Assembly: GCA_002261195.1 (NCBI GenBank) | Contig: MVBO01000007.1 | Location: 227,447 to 291,446, forward strand | Length of the DNA stretch: 64,000 nucleotides | Source: Bifiguratus adelaidae | Lineage: Eukaryota; Mucoromycota; Endogonomycetes; Endogonales | Reading direction: 5' to 3' | In this document: one piece after another, positions 43,195 through 56,628 of the stretch | How the letters are laid out: each line of letters opens with the position of its first letter | Position numbering within the stretch: the stretch's first letter is position 1 | The notes under the pieces: model-generated | Databases searched by the model: none | What the model saw: only the letters and a program-made list of their open reading frames with translations | What the model was told of the DNA's origin: nothing | Position numbers and translations under genes: made by a program

Positions 43195-46100
43195 ATGACC
43201 ACTTCACAGCCGTCAGGTAGCCGACGGCAACCCGCATCCGGCTACTCAGTCTCGCCAAGTACCAGTGTTCTCGTGAATTTGAAAGAATTGGACACGGAGT
43301 TCTTGGTGGGTAGTATTCACATGGTTTCTTGGCATGCTTCTTATTCGCGGTTCGATAGCGTTTGAGCACAGACATGCACAACATTGGCTTTGTATATGAT
43401 GCAGATGTTTTGAATGACAAGCCATCCGACGAACAGAATACATCCCCTGCAGACTCACCGGTCACTGGGACGTCTTCACCCGATTTGCCCAACCCTACAC
43501 AGCATCAATCACATACCAAAGCACCATTTTACTCGAAAACGGGCTATTATATAGATCCGCGACCTGTTCATCAGAGGCCAAGTATACCCAGCTTCCAGGA
43601 ACACATCTCATCCGTCGCATCCAGCTCAGCGCAGAGACAGACGCCCGAAGATGTCGCAGCCATCAAAGTAGCCCTGGCTCAAATTACATTAGAGCTGAAC
43701 CAGACATCAAGTCACCTTGTTGCAAACAGTGCGGCCAAGACACCGGTCGACGGTGCCAAAGCTGTGATCCAGACTCCTCCCATCCATTCCCCATGTCCAG
43801 CATCCTCGACAGGTACCTCCGACAAGGGCTCCTTTTCCACTACGACGACATTCAGCGACAAGACGTACGAAAGCAGATTGGACCTCAGCAACGGCATTCT
43901 CGAAAACTATAATGAAACGGTGTACAGCCGAGACTACCTCGATCGTTGCCATTACAACTTTGTCGGCGTCGACAAATATCTTGGACCGATCTGTATCTCC
44001 CTGTTGGACGAACCTCAAGATACGCATTATGGAGCCATTGTTCGAACCCATCATCTCCTCACGTCGCTCAAATTTGCAAAGGCATCCGTCAATGAACATG
44101 CACTGAATAACTCTAGGGCAATTCATCGTGGTGCATCCATCAGTTCCTTGAAGATGTCTGAGAGTATGATGGTCAACGTGGAGACCTCCAAATTCTCCGT
44201 CTCGGCATCATCCATGCAAGGAACGTTGTACGTGATCATGGACCTCTACATGCAAGAACTGCGTACGGTCAGACCCGAGACATTTCGACGATTAAACATG
44301 GCTGAAACGACGATACCCAGTGATCTTCGGTCGGTGGGAAGTATCGGTGATCTTCGTCAGGCTTCCAGAAACTTGCTTCAGATGGCCAAGGTGAAGCAGC
44401 AGGTCACTTTTGCGAGCCATTACCATCTAGCGAGTTTGTGCAAATCTGGCTTGTGTCAAGTGGAGGAAGATGACGCGTTGGATGGAGGTATCTGTCAGGA
44501 TCTAAGCGCTCTTCATGTTAAGATTGTAAGTGAACGTTAATTTTGATCGTCGATCTAACGAGACGACGATTAGGTGAGGCGATCCCAACCCTTCGATGTC
44601 GTCTTGCGATCCAGCAAAGAGCAGGATCAAACCAACCGTAGGTGTCGAATATCACACGTTCCATGTTAACACCTTGTGTAGAGGACAGGAACAAGTTTTG
44701 CCATTTTCTCGGCATGTTAGGCTATCCACTTGATATGGCCCTGTTGCCCATGGTACCAAGATCATCCAGCAATGAGAATGTAGCAGCCAAAGCCATAGGA
44801 CATCTGCCAAAGCAGGTGCATTCAGATACGCACGTAAGTTGTCGGGGATGATGCAGAGCTAACAGGATCAGTAATGCTTACGCGGTATCTAGAACGGAGA
44901 ACGTCGAAATCAACACATTGAGGAACTCATTCACTCTGAGAAGAAGTATGGGGCAAATTTGAAGATTCTGAATGAGGTAGGGTAGTCAGCATTGGAGGAG
45001 AAGAATCTCCGGCGGCGCATGCGACTCACTATGGACTTGTTTAGCGTTTCAATCGACCCTTGCAAAAGTTGTTGCTCAGGAACAATTCCAAACACAGTGG
45101 TGCCATCAAGTGGGATCTGAACAAGATCTACATCAATGTGGAAGAGTTGTACAAACTGCACCGAAACCTACTCGGAGACTTGCTTGCCTTACAGGCGGGT
45201 ATCACCGTCAATGGCGGCCTTGGCAGCGTTCTGCTAAAACATGTGAGTCATCTATTCTTGAAGCGGCCATGAATCGTTCACTGAATCCTGCTTATCCAGA
45301 TGAAGCTGTTCGCTGATCCATACAGCCATTACCTTCTTAATCGTGAAGAAGGTGGCCGATATCACCTCCAACTGATGGAAAAGAATGACCGCTACAAGCG
45401 TAGCATCAAGGTGAGGATGCTCCGACAAGGAATCGGAGCTAACAGCTTATCCAGCGACTGATGAAGGATTGCGACATTGCTGGTGTCAAGGTGTCGCTGC
45501 AGAGTTTGTTCATGGAGCCTGTACAACGTATACCGCGTTATAAGTTACTGATTGATGGTCTGTCCTTCCGCCTGGTTTGTATTCCAAATGTTAACCATAA
45601 TGTATTACAGAGATCCTAAAACGGACTCCGGAAATTCATCCGGATGTGCAAGACCTACGTCTTGCTCGAGAGACTGCTTCGTCCATTGCCATGATGATGG
45701 AAAAGGAGCAATTGACAGCTGCAAGAACTTTTAGACACATGTTTGACACCATTCAAGATGTGCCGGTAAGGCTATCGCGCTGGGCATAACCCGCCTTCTC
45801 ACATTGTTTAGGCAACACTATTCAGCGGCCACCGTCGGCTCATGAAAGTCATTGATGCCGATGAAATTGACATGCTCGACAGCACCAAGATACTTCGCAG
45901 AGTATCCATCTACATTTGCAACGACCTAGTGATGATTGTGAAGCGAAGACATGAGGATGTGAGGGGATATACGTCCTTGCCCCCCGAGCCAACCAAAGGT
46001 ATTGCAGATGAGCGACGGCCATTGAGCCACATGCCATCATTTGAGGACAAGAATGCCTTGAAAACGCCACGACCGGGTCAAAGCACCGTCTTGAAGAAAA

Positions 46101-47637
46101 ATCGTGATCTTAAATTCAAAAGTTGGGCTCATATTTCGGATATTGACTTGCTCGACGGTATCTTTGAGGACAGTGGTAAGTCGAGGAGTTTGACATCATC
46201 CGGTAGATTGAGCGCCAAGCTGATGTGGTTTCTCTGCCCAGATTCCATGCAATCACGCGGATTTCTGCTGCGAGTGACAAAAACGTCGCTCAAAAGCGAT
46301 GATTATTTCTCACAGCAACTTCGTAGATACCGTTTGGCAGATTTCGAAGAAGACAAGCGACGCCTATTTGAATTTTTTGATCGTCAAAAGGCCCTCTTCC
46401 GACCTCCAGGTAATTCAATGAAGTAATTCGCGGAGATTGATCTGACGCACGTATGCAGGTCATAAACCGCTGACATACTACCATCGTATGGGAGATGTCG
46501 ATATCTTTAGCAACATCTACTATGAGAGCGACTATGAAAAGCTGTCCACCAAGGTTGGTACGCTCTGATGGCGATCGATGCTCCTGACATTTCTTCACCC
46601 CAGAACAATATTGCAATCGTCATTGATGCCGAGGCAGGCCAATCGCTGAAGACGTGCGAGAAATGGATCAATTGTCCAAGCGTCATTGGATATGTTCAAT
46701 CGAATCCACTGGATCAGTATCGCATTTGCTTCAAAAGTACGCAAAAGTTACGCGGATCTTTGCGAAATGGCAATACATTGCGCAATGAAGATACGGGCGT
46801 GGATTATCCGCCGTTCATGGATCAAGGGGACTTTGAGATGATGATGTTTGAACGAGGCAAGTAATTGTTCCTTTCTAACTTCATGCCATGCAAAGCTGAT
46901 CCTATTGTTCAGTCATTGCCGCAGAAAGTGGCCTGAGGAGTTCAGAGCAATCTTCGCAGCAATGGCAAGAAAGCTGTAGTTTTATGCTAGACATGATTGT
47001 CGAGAAATACAACCGCAGATACCCACAAATGGGTTTCAGCAAGAGCAACGTTCAAGGTTCTCAACTTCTCACATCACCCTCTCAAACCAATCTTTCTTTG
47101 CGAGGTATCAGTAATTCCTTCTCCATGATGATGGCACCCAAGGAACGACGCCGTAATCAATTCATCGTACCTGCGTCTGAAAACGGATTAGCGCAGTACA
47201 TGCAGGACAAGGAACTCTCCAGACCACCCTCCATCATTAGCATCAATTCCACTTGGGAAGAAAATCTGCAGCCTGCTCCACAACGAAAACCAGCGACCTT
47301 GGGCAGGAACGCTGTTCACCCCGCCGGTACAGTCAAGACATCCAAGCAATGGTATCGTCTTCGGCACGGCAACGATTCAACAACGTCCTTTACTTCCACC
47401 ATCTCCACCTCATCCACAATTTCCTCCCTCGCCCACACCCAGCGCATTCCTGCCAGTCAAATCTTTCGCAAGTCGAACACGACTGGAGCTGATCTATGTC
47501 ATGCATCTGCTCCTGCTCCTCCCAAACTCTCACATCATCGTACCATACAAGGCGTCGGCACGACCATGCAGGATCCCCAGAGTCGACGACGAGGCTTTTG
47601 GAACGAACTGCATCGTAATCTGAGCATCAAGGGATAG
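43195..47637 (+). CDS. RhoGEF (DH-PH) with N-terminal RapGAP-like region
   Basis: Thirteen exons: 43195-43309, 43372-44525, 44574-44637, 44682-44833, 44893-44976, 45045-45242, 45300-45410, 45455-45557, 45611-45765, 45812-46409, 46459-46553, 46604-46856 and 46925-47637, for 1264 residues. After a disordered start, about residues 210-500 resemble the first half of a RapGAP domain: CHYNFVGVDKYLGPICISL, GAIVRT, then FCHFLGMLGYPLDMAL. The second, catalytic half with the asparagine thumb is missing. A DH domain follows (HIEELIHSEKKYGANLKIL; EPVQRIPRYKLLIDEILKR), then a split PH domain, and a Ser/Thr-rich tail. It should activate a Rho GTPase. The intron after 46856 is GC-AG. A 66-nt stop-free intron may exist at 46176-46241. 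Confidence 0.85.
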
Positions 47638-47768
47638 TGCTGCCCCGCATGAGAGAAGAAGCGAGTGTTCAAATGTATATTTTCTGCATCTAGAGTAATG
47701 TACAATACAAGCCATGTCTAACTGATCCAAGCCCTCTATTCCTTCTTGGCCGGTTTTTTCGCTGCAGA

Positions 47769-48368
47769 TTAACAAACGGTCAATGTCATGGGGTCAAGTT
47801 TGCGCATGATGCGATACTTACTGCCGTATTTTGACCGACTCGTCATTCGGTTCGGTACACCTTGCAGATCCAGTGCTCCGCGAATCAAATGATAGCGAAC
47901 ACCCGGAAGATCCGGGACACGACCACCTCGAACTAGAACGACAGAATGCTCTTGCAAGTTGTGTCCTTCACCAGGTATATAAGCCGTAATGACCTTGCCG
48001 TTGCTCAGTTTCACACGCGCAACCTTCCGCACGGCCGAGTTTGGTTTCTTGGGTTTTGTTGTATAGACCTTGGTGCAGACACCTTTCCGTTGGTAACATT
48101 GATCGAGCGCCGGCGTCTTGGACAACTTGATTTTGGGCTTCCTTGACTTTCGGATCACTTGATTCAGCGTTGCCATAGAGCGTTGCAGTATCGACGTGTT
48201 CAATGAGTTGATTGTCGTTTTCCATGCATCATCCACGCATCGTGTCGTTGCAATCCGTAGGAGTGGTGATGCTGGAGTGATCCATGTTGAAAATGGCTTT
48301 ATTATATGCGGCGTTGCACTGGATGTATGCGTCCTCAATCTTCCTACAAGTCCAAAAGCACTCATCAT
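47769..48368 (-). CDS. MRPS12: Mitochondrial ribosomal protein uS12m
   Basis: An intronless frame of 199 residues. The C-terminal 124 residues are a bacterial-type S12: [72 protein letters not shown] and RSKYGSKY. The PNSA loop that monitors codon-anticodon pairing is intact. About 75 residues precede it, rich in Ser, Thr and Arg with few acids, fitting a mitochondrial presequence. The first ATG pair (48368, 48365) is taken as the start. The gene is divergent from RRP43, with only 57 nt between start codons. Confidence 0.93.
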   Translation of the reverse strand: MMSAFGLVGRLRTHTSSATPHIIKPFSTWITPASPLLRIATTRCVDDAWKTTINSLNTSILQRSMATLNQVIRKSRKPKIKLSKTPALDQCYQRKGVCTKVYTTKPKKPNSAVRKVARVKLSNGKVITAYIPGEGHNLQEHSVVLVRGGRVPDLPGVRYHLIRGALDLQGVPNRMTSRSKYGSKYRIMRKLDPMTLTVC

Positions 48369-48425
48369 AGTGACAAGAAGACAAGCAACAGCGAAAGCAA
48401 ACAATCAAAATTTGCTTCTTGGGCA

Positions 48426-49454
48426 ATGACAGCGTTACCAGAGCTTTCCTTCTCAGTCTTTCAACGACTACAACCAGCAGAGTATCAGAAGCGATTCTTG
48501 GCACAGCATGTGAGGCCCGATGGAAGAGGATTGGACGAAGCACGGCCGACAGCGTTGACCATGGGTGCGATCAGTACGGCCGATGGAAGCGCGTTGGTGA
48601 GAATGGGTGGTACGACCGTGGTGGTAGGGATCAAGGCAGAGGTCGGTGTTCCTCCCATGGATCGGGATAACGTTGGCTGGATAGGTGAGGTCGATGGAAA
48701 ACAAAGATTCTGAGCGACAAGGACTGATGTGGAGTGAAATAGTACCCAATCTAGAGTTGGCTCCGATATGTCATCCCTCGGCACGGCCGGGGCCACCGAG
48801 TACTTTTGCTCAAGTTTGTTCACATCGACTTTACGAGATACTCATAAATGAGAATGCGCCGGTCATTGATCTCAAGGATTTGTGCGTTGAACAAGGCAAA
48901 GCATGTTGGGTACTGCATATTGATGCCGTGTGTCTGGCCCTTGATGGGTCCGTGTTGGATGCAGCTCTCCTAGGCATGGTTGCTGCGCTCAAAAACTGTA
49001 AGTAGTGCACTGCATTGGACACATAGGATGACTCAATCGTTCAGTACGTCTACCGGAGGTGATTTATGACGATGAAACCGTCACGGTTGCTAATCCCGAG
49101 GACGGCCAAGAGGAACCTCCCAAAACTGCCCTCAACCTTCACCATCTCCCTCTTTCTTCTTCTTTTGCCATCATACCTGCTGAGGATACTCGGACAAGTT
49201 CGGCGTCATCACCGCATATGCTCTTGGATCCTACAACCGATGAAGAAGAGCTGACAGAGCAACGGTTATGGGTCGTACTAGACGCAAAGAGTGAGGAGTT
49301 GCTTTGCATCCAAAGGCTGGCTGGCTGGGTAGAAGGAGCAGATGCCCGCTGCACTGGTACGGGCGGTACAGTGAGCATGGACGTCATCAAGAAGGCCATT
49401 TCGCAGGCGAAGGAACGAGCCACATATCTCCAGGCATTGTTGGGAGATTTCTAG
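48426..49454 (+). CDS. RRP43: RNA exosome core subunit Rrp43 (RNase PH-like)
   Basis: Exons 48426-48684, 48743-48997 and 49045-49454 give 307 residues. Rrp43/EXOSC8 is a catalytically inactive RNase PH-fold ring subunit of the exosome in nucleus and cytosol. Typical sequence includes FSVFQRLQPAEYQKRFL, VRPDGRGLDEARP, ADGSALVRMGGTTVVVGIK and VPNLELAPICHPSARPGPP. WVLHIDAVCLALDGSVLDAALLGM follows. The usual Rrp43/EXOSC8 start (RL.P.EYY.RFL) separates it from Rrp42 and Rrp45. The acidic C-terminal insert (DPTTDEEELTEQ) and GGTVSMDVIKKAI are as in the family. Confidence 0.9.
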
Positions 49455-49560
49455 AATTTTGTACATTAGACTACGCAAGCAGACGTGGGCATAAAACATG
49501 ATGATGGCAACGGTTGGCTCATCGATGAATCATCCCGTCATCGACGTGTTCCATGCATCA

Positions 49561-51189
49561 TCAGTATTCTGTAAAATCAACATGCCCCGTCGTCATGGCG
49601 TGTGCGCGCGCATCTATCCATGGCATTAGCATTCCACAGCCTATCGATATCCACGGTGCCCACCTTTTTCGCCCTTGAGACCCTTTTGACAAATGCCGCA
49701 TCTAAGCGTAAAATTCTCCAAGTCGGTATATTGACCCATCTGCGCAAGCGTTAAGGACAGCGTACCCCACAGCTACATGTACTCACGGCTCGTAATGTTG
49801 AAGCCAACTGTTGTACATTGGCTCTCACGAGATCGGCTTCGCTGGCATCGAACCGTGTCTGATCAAACGCTTCCGGGGCTCCCTCCGCTGGACTTAGAGC
49901 CAAGGCATCATAATCTAGGATCGATTTCCCGGTCAGCTTGTGAGGTTACAGTGAGAAGCAGTATATGTACGTATGCCACTGTAGAGGATAAACACCTCAT
50001 CGCTGTATGCGCCTTCGCCTATGAACCGATATACGGGAGGTTGATGAGCAAGAAGGGGTCTAGCAAAGTCTTGCCCTACCGAATCGATCCGTTCTACCCG
50101 TCTGAACATCGACGCTACTGATCACTAGGATCAATCAGTAAGCGAATGGATATGTGCCATTGCTTGCCTTTCCTTACCTAGTTGAAACACTTTGGAAAAT
50201 ATAGACAGCTCTAAGAATCACTTATGAGTGAATCATTTCTTCAGCCGACCTGTCTTTGAAAGCCTTACCAATGGCACCACCCCAGCTTTCATCCTTGAGT
50301 ATCCATTGACAGTATTGTTGCGGTGGACGACTATTCATCATTAGCCACATGCGATCCAATGACAGATGCCCTGCACTTACCCCAAAATGACCTCCGAAAA
50401 CTCGACAGGATGTTGCAATATGTAATCGCAAACAACTATGGTGTCCATCATTGAATATGCGCAATAACGAACTGACATGTGTCAACCTACCCTGTCGCAG
50501 TTGACGCGCAGACGTCTGCTTCTTGTCCAAGACATAGCTACTTAAAACTTGAGCGACGCATAAAGATTACGCCGTCTTGCTTACCCTAGTGATCATTCCG
50601 TCAGTCTCGTATCGCATCATCGCATCCATATAGATAAAGACACTCACCCACAGAATTGAATAGACAGGAATTGTCGTCTGCTTGCGTCTAGCATGCATCA
50701 GTCATATTGGCACCACATACTGGTGTTTTGCAACTCGACCCACCCGCAGTATCATCTCGCCTTGCGCCATTGAAATAGCAGCGCTCTCAGCACCTACTAT
50801 GGATGCAGTGTGCGTTGTAGAAGCTGGCGAATTGGACTCTTGGACTCTTGGACTGGTCGGTGCTGCTGAGGCAACGGTAGAAGCGACGCGGCTCACGATA
50901 AGCGCGTCGCCGTGCTTGACTTTCAAATCTTTGAGCAGAATATCGGGCGACGCACTGAGGACTTTGGGTGGGAATCCATTCTTGACTATGCGCGGAGAGT
51001 GTGAGACTAGCGTCGGCGGCATGACAGCAAAACCCCCTCAAGGAAGAGGCAGCATTTACCTTCAATCTCGCTTGTGGGATATTGCGTAACTTGCGATATA
51101 GCTTCCAGCAAGTCTTTGTACGTGGACGTATCGGACAGTGTGGGTGGCAGGGTCTGAGCAGCGTTACCGTAGCGGATTTTGAGCAACAT
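49561..51189 (-). CDS. OTU1: OTU1/YOD1 deubiquitinase with UBX-like and C2H2 domains
   Basis: Thirteen exons, 5' to 3': 51189-51060, 50985-50744, 50687-50648, 50585 (one nucleotide), 50537-50491, 50435-50381, 50330-50269, 50210-50178, 50124-50080, 50018-49971, 49914-49787, 49739-49664 and 49613-49561, for 319 residues. Otu1 trims ubiquitin chains with Cdc48/p97 in ERAD. An N-terminal UBX-like domain binds Cdc48 (NGFPPKVLSASPDILLKDL). The OTU core has ADDNSCLFNSVGYV with the catalytic cysteine, WILKDESWGGAIELSIFS, and FILYSGIHYDAL with the catalytic histidine. A C2H2 finger ends it (FTLRCGICQKGLKG ... HAMTTGHVDF). The one-base exon is needed to keep the frame right after the active site. Confidence 0.9.
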
Positions 51190-52255
51190 GCCGCAGGTCC
51201 CTTTACAACCTCGGGGTACTTTCCAAATTTGGAGAAGGAATGCAGTGAACCCAACGGCAAATGACCTTCACGACTGCAGCAAGAAGTATGGTCGGAAGAC
51301 CCAGACTATTGTTATTTTCGAGTTTCTTTTCTCTATATTAACAATGTAAGAACGAGAGCAAGAAGTGTAATTGTACGTATAAACAAAGTGTGAACATTAT
51401 ATAGTTTTCTGTGAAGCGACAAGCATTACGTTCTATCCAATTCGACTTGCTCGATTTGGTGGCTTTTGTCGCGTGCGAGGGGGAAGTAGTATACACACGG
51501 CCCGTTCACCGTTGACGCCAACGTTGATCCAGGCATGCAGTACATGAGATCCCTTGATTGTTCTCCGGTTCTCGTTGCGAGCTCGCTGCTTCGTCGAAAC
51601 GAGCCGTGCCTTCTCATCCTCACGATTCCCTCCAGCCTGGAAACTCCGAACTCCAAATGGTTCGTTAGACCGAGATGCGTCAAGTACCGGGCCAATCTTC
51701 AAAACTTTGTATTCCTACTTCGGCCATATCCACGAACTGTTCCAGCGTGACATCCTCGTCAGTAAGCGATCCAAAATGGACGACCATATTGTGTAATCTT
51801 TGCGCGAAGATCCGCCATCATATGACCTTCGACATATGCCTACGTCAGCCAATAGTGAACGCCAACTGCCAATGCAGCCTGAAACGTCCAATCATTCCAG
51901 TTCTGAGCTTTGCGGAAATGTCTCTTGTGATGCGGGGCGCAATGTCAAAGGCATGCGGTTGTTCAGGTCTAGCGCGAGAACCATTCAGGCGAAGTAGCCG
52001 TAAACCGGGCTAGCATTTGCCAAGTCATGGGGCAAGTGTTCAGCAAGTGGTCTATGGCCCAACCTTTGGAAATATGGAGAACAGAGACGGAGAAGGAATA
52101 CAATCGCGCCGCGAGCCATTTCACATCGCACAAATAGGGCAAGCCCTGATTTCCTTATTGGATCATAAGTTTTTGAGACGCATGGAGAACTATGCAAGGT
52201 AAAGCATGGGTGTGTATGTATGCGTAATCATTATGATAGACGATTCATGGGAATA
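51190..52255. other. Unresolved 1.07-kb gap between OTU1 and SLT2
   Basis: No whole gene could be built here. Minus-strand fragments look protein-like: a frame at about 51798-51716 reads MVVHFGSLTDEDVTLEQF, and about 51640-51430 reads a basic helix-rich end. Another at about 51990-51870 reads APRITRDISAKLRTGM. They lie in different frames and I could not join them with consistent splice phases. It may be a small multi-exon gene, a decayed gene, or chance. Confidence 0.3.
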
Positions 52256-54044
<1,789 letters not shown>

Positions 54045-54173
54045 CTGCAGGGTCGAATCAGCGCAACGCCGCCTGCGCGCCCAAAAACCGGTCTGAGGAT
54101 GCTTAATGAATTAACGGTGAAAATATTGTAAGCGGCCGAGGCGATCAGCTCCTCTCTCTCACACACGTTCAGT

Positions 54174-54732
54174 ATGAAGCATCTCGCTGCTTATCTACTT
54201 CTCATTCAAGGTGGTAACGCCAACCCCTCTGCTGAGGATATCAAGAAGGTTCTCTCTTCTGTTGGTATCGAGGCCGAACAAGCTCGTCTTGATGCCTTAT
54301 TGAAGGACATTCAGGGCAAGAGCATTGACGAGGTATGTTATAGGGTTTGTGGCGAGGTTCTTGTGTTTTAGGGGAATAGTGTGGCCTTGGATGGCAGATC
54401 GCAACTGCTTTGACCTACATGACAGTCGGCAGAAGCATAGTGTTTGCACGAAAACCGGTGGCTTAGACTTGCGAATACCGTGCTCACTATTCTCACCTCC
54501 CTTAGCTTATCGCTGAAGGTCAACCCAAGCTCGCCTCTATTTCTGCTGGTGGTGCTGCTCCCGCTGGTGGTGCCGCCGCTCCCGCCGCCGGTGGTGCTGC
54601 TGAGGAAGCCAAGGCTGAGGAGAAGAAGGAGGAAGCCAAGGAGGAATCTGACGATGTGAGTATCTGCTATTCAAGCGTGAATGTGGACTAATGGCGTTGG
54701 CATAGGATATGGGCTTCGGTCTATTCGATTAG
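54174..54732 (+). CDS. RPP2: 60S acidic ribosomal protein P2
   Basis: Exons 54174-54332, 54506-54655 and 54706-54732 give 111 residues. P2 pairs with P1 on the ribosomal stalk that recruits elongation factors. The N-terminal dimerisation domain begins [19 protein letters not shown] and [18 protein letters not shown]. It is followed by an Ala/Gly hinge and the acidic [14 protein letters not shown] tail. The first intron (173 nt) is long for this window, a common feature of fungal ribosomal-protein genes. The start is only 129 nt from that of the divergent SLT2 gene. Confidence 0.96.
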
Positions 54733-55300
54733 ATGTATCGCTTCAATGACATGTACACAGACAATGTCTTGTAAATGCCTCCCAAAAGATCTTTGCAACT
54801 GCAATCTTGCCTTTCTCTTCCCATGACTGTGTCAAAACGTATCAACATCGTTTGTACGCACAACCGACTAATAGCCACGTTTATCTGTATTTATTTGACG
54901 GATCATTGGATATGTGGAACGCCCCGTGCTTTCCTTTCAAGGCATCCATGGCCAGACTTAACACAAATGCAAAATCGGCTGCACAGATTACATGAATATA
55001 AACAAGTGTGCACTAGGCGATCGTTCGTTGGTCTTACTCTTCCATGGAGCACCATGGTGCTTTCTATCATTTGTCAGTCACGCACGGTTCCATGCGACGA
55101 TCTCGGGCGCAATTTCCTTGTGTCACTTTAAAACTTTTTGGACCACATGAATTGCTTCTTTGGCCCTTTGATCGTTTTTCCCATTCGGACCTTCTACCCT
55201 GCACGCTTGCGCGCTTGTTCGCATGGCATGTTGATTAGAAATATATATTTTACGAATGGAGACTGATCTATTTCACTAATAGGGTATCTGTGGGAGTCAG
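54733..55300. other. Intergenic before the methyltransferase
   Basis: About 570 bases: the P2 3' region, T-rich, then A/T-rich sequence near 55235-55255. A stop-free frame (55044-55238) lacks any motif. The first exon of the methyltransferase may lie in the distal half, but I could not identify it. Confidence 0.35.
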
Positions 55301-56527
55301 GTGGAAAGAGACGAAGAGGTTGCGATAGACAGAACGCTCAAGTCCAAGGAGTCGCCAGGACTTGCGCACAACCTCGACAGGTCTCCAGGGAGCGCTCTTA
55401 GTCAACAAGAGGACCTTGAGCATGGGTATCACTCCGGTCGCGTATACCATGCCGAACATATTTCTGCTTACCTATTACCCAACGACCTCGAAGAAGCAGA
55501 TCGGATGCAAGAGCAGCATTGGATTATAAAAGAGTTTCATCGAGGGTAGGTTAAGCACTCGCGTTTGGGCGTCATTTGACATGGGGACAGCAACTATAAG
55601 GCGCCTGTACATCAGCTCTTATTGGATGGTGCCAAGGTTCTGGATGTGGGGTACGTGTGAACATCTTGCATGTTACGCACGATTGTCATACACAACTGAT
55701 CGTAATTTAATCTAGATGTGGGCCAGGCACATGGATCTTGGTAGGCTATTAGGCTCTCAACTCCCTCTGTAGCCATGGTTCTAACGTTTATCCTTAGGAT
55801 ATGGCGCACGATTACCCCGAGGCCACGTTTTATGGCATCGACATCTCTCCCACGTTTCCCCGAGATATCCGACCCCGAAACACACACTTTCAGATTGCAG
55901 ACATTCTCAAGGGCTTACCGTTTCCCGACAACTCGTTTGATTACATCTTTCAGCGGTTCCTTGGACTTGGGTATACCCCTGTCACCTGGAAGATTGCGAT
56001 GAAGGAGCTGAGGCGTGTGATCAAACCTGGCGGTTACGTGGAATTGATCGAGGTGAGTCTGCCGAAGGTATCGTGACGGGAAAGCTCATCAAGGGTAGGC
56101 GACCTTCGATGGCGCCAACGCCGGGCCAATCTATTCGGCGTTACTGGAAGGACGTAAGTATACGCGGCGATGTGTGACACAAGTAGCTGATCATTGGATA
56201 GTCATTGCAACCATGAACGAGCGAAATATTGATCCAACCGCGCCTGTTCACATATCCAACATGCTTGCACTTGTCACTGACAACCCAGGCACCATCACAG
56301 CCGGCAAGTTCGCAATCAAGGTCGGATGGGGAGATGTTGTGGGTGAATTGACAGGTAGAGACCTCATCAGGACGCTGGCGGGTTTGGAAGGTGGCATTAT
56401 CAAGCATCGCAATATCACACCTGAGCAATATGCGGAGGAGCTCAAGCAATTACCGGCAGAGTTCAAGAAGCACGAAACGCTCATATACGAATATTACGCT
56501 TATACCAGGATTTCAAAAGATGTGTAA
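55301..56527 (+). CDS. SAM-dependent methyltransferase (class I), start unresolved
   Basis: Exons from about 55301: 55301-55545, 55591-55650, 55716-55740 (25 nt), 55798-56052, 56099-56153 and 56202-56527, for 321 residues from 55301. Fungal methyltransferase landmarks are RVYHAEHISAYLLPND, EEADRMQEQHWIIKE, and the SAM-binding motif I VLDVGCGPGTWILDMA assembled from three exons. FYGIDISPTFP, LPFPDNSFDYIFQRF and ELRRVIKPGGYVELIE follow. The family is the large LaeA/UMTA-like group with unknown substrates. No in-frame ATG lies at the 5' end; 55301 follows an AG, so an upstream first exon or a later start is likely. All other joins keep phase. Confidence 0.8.
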
Positions 56528-56628
56528 ATATGTGCATACGATGCGCAAGAATATGAGCTCATTAGCCAATATGAAGTAGCAAACACGACTATATTCTAAA
56601 TGATTGAACACCTCCATCATACTGCCAA

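Noticed and set aside
44638-44681. A second gene start, splitting the RapGAP-like part from the RhoGEF
   Set aside because: Exons on both sides join in phase, the gap is a typical 44-nt intron, and no promoter-sized space or convincing new start exists between the two domains.
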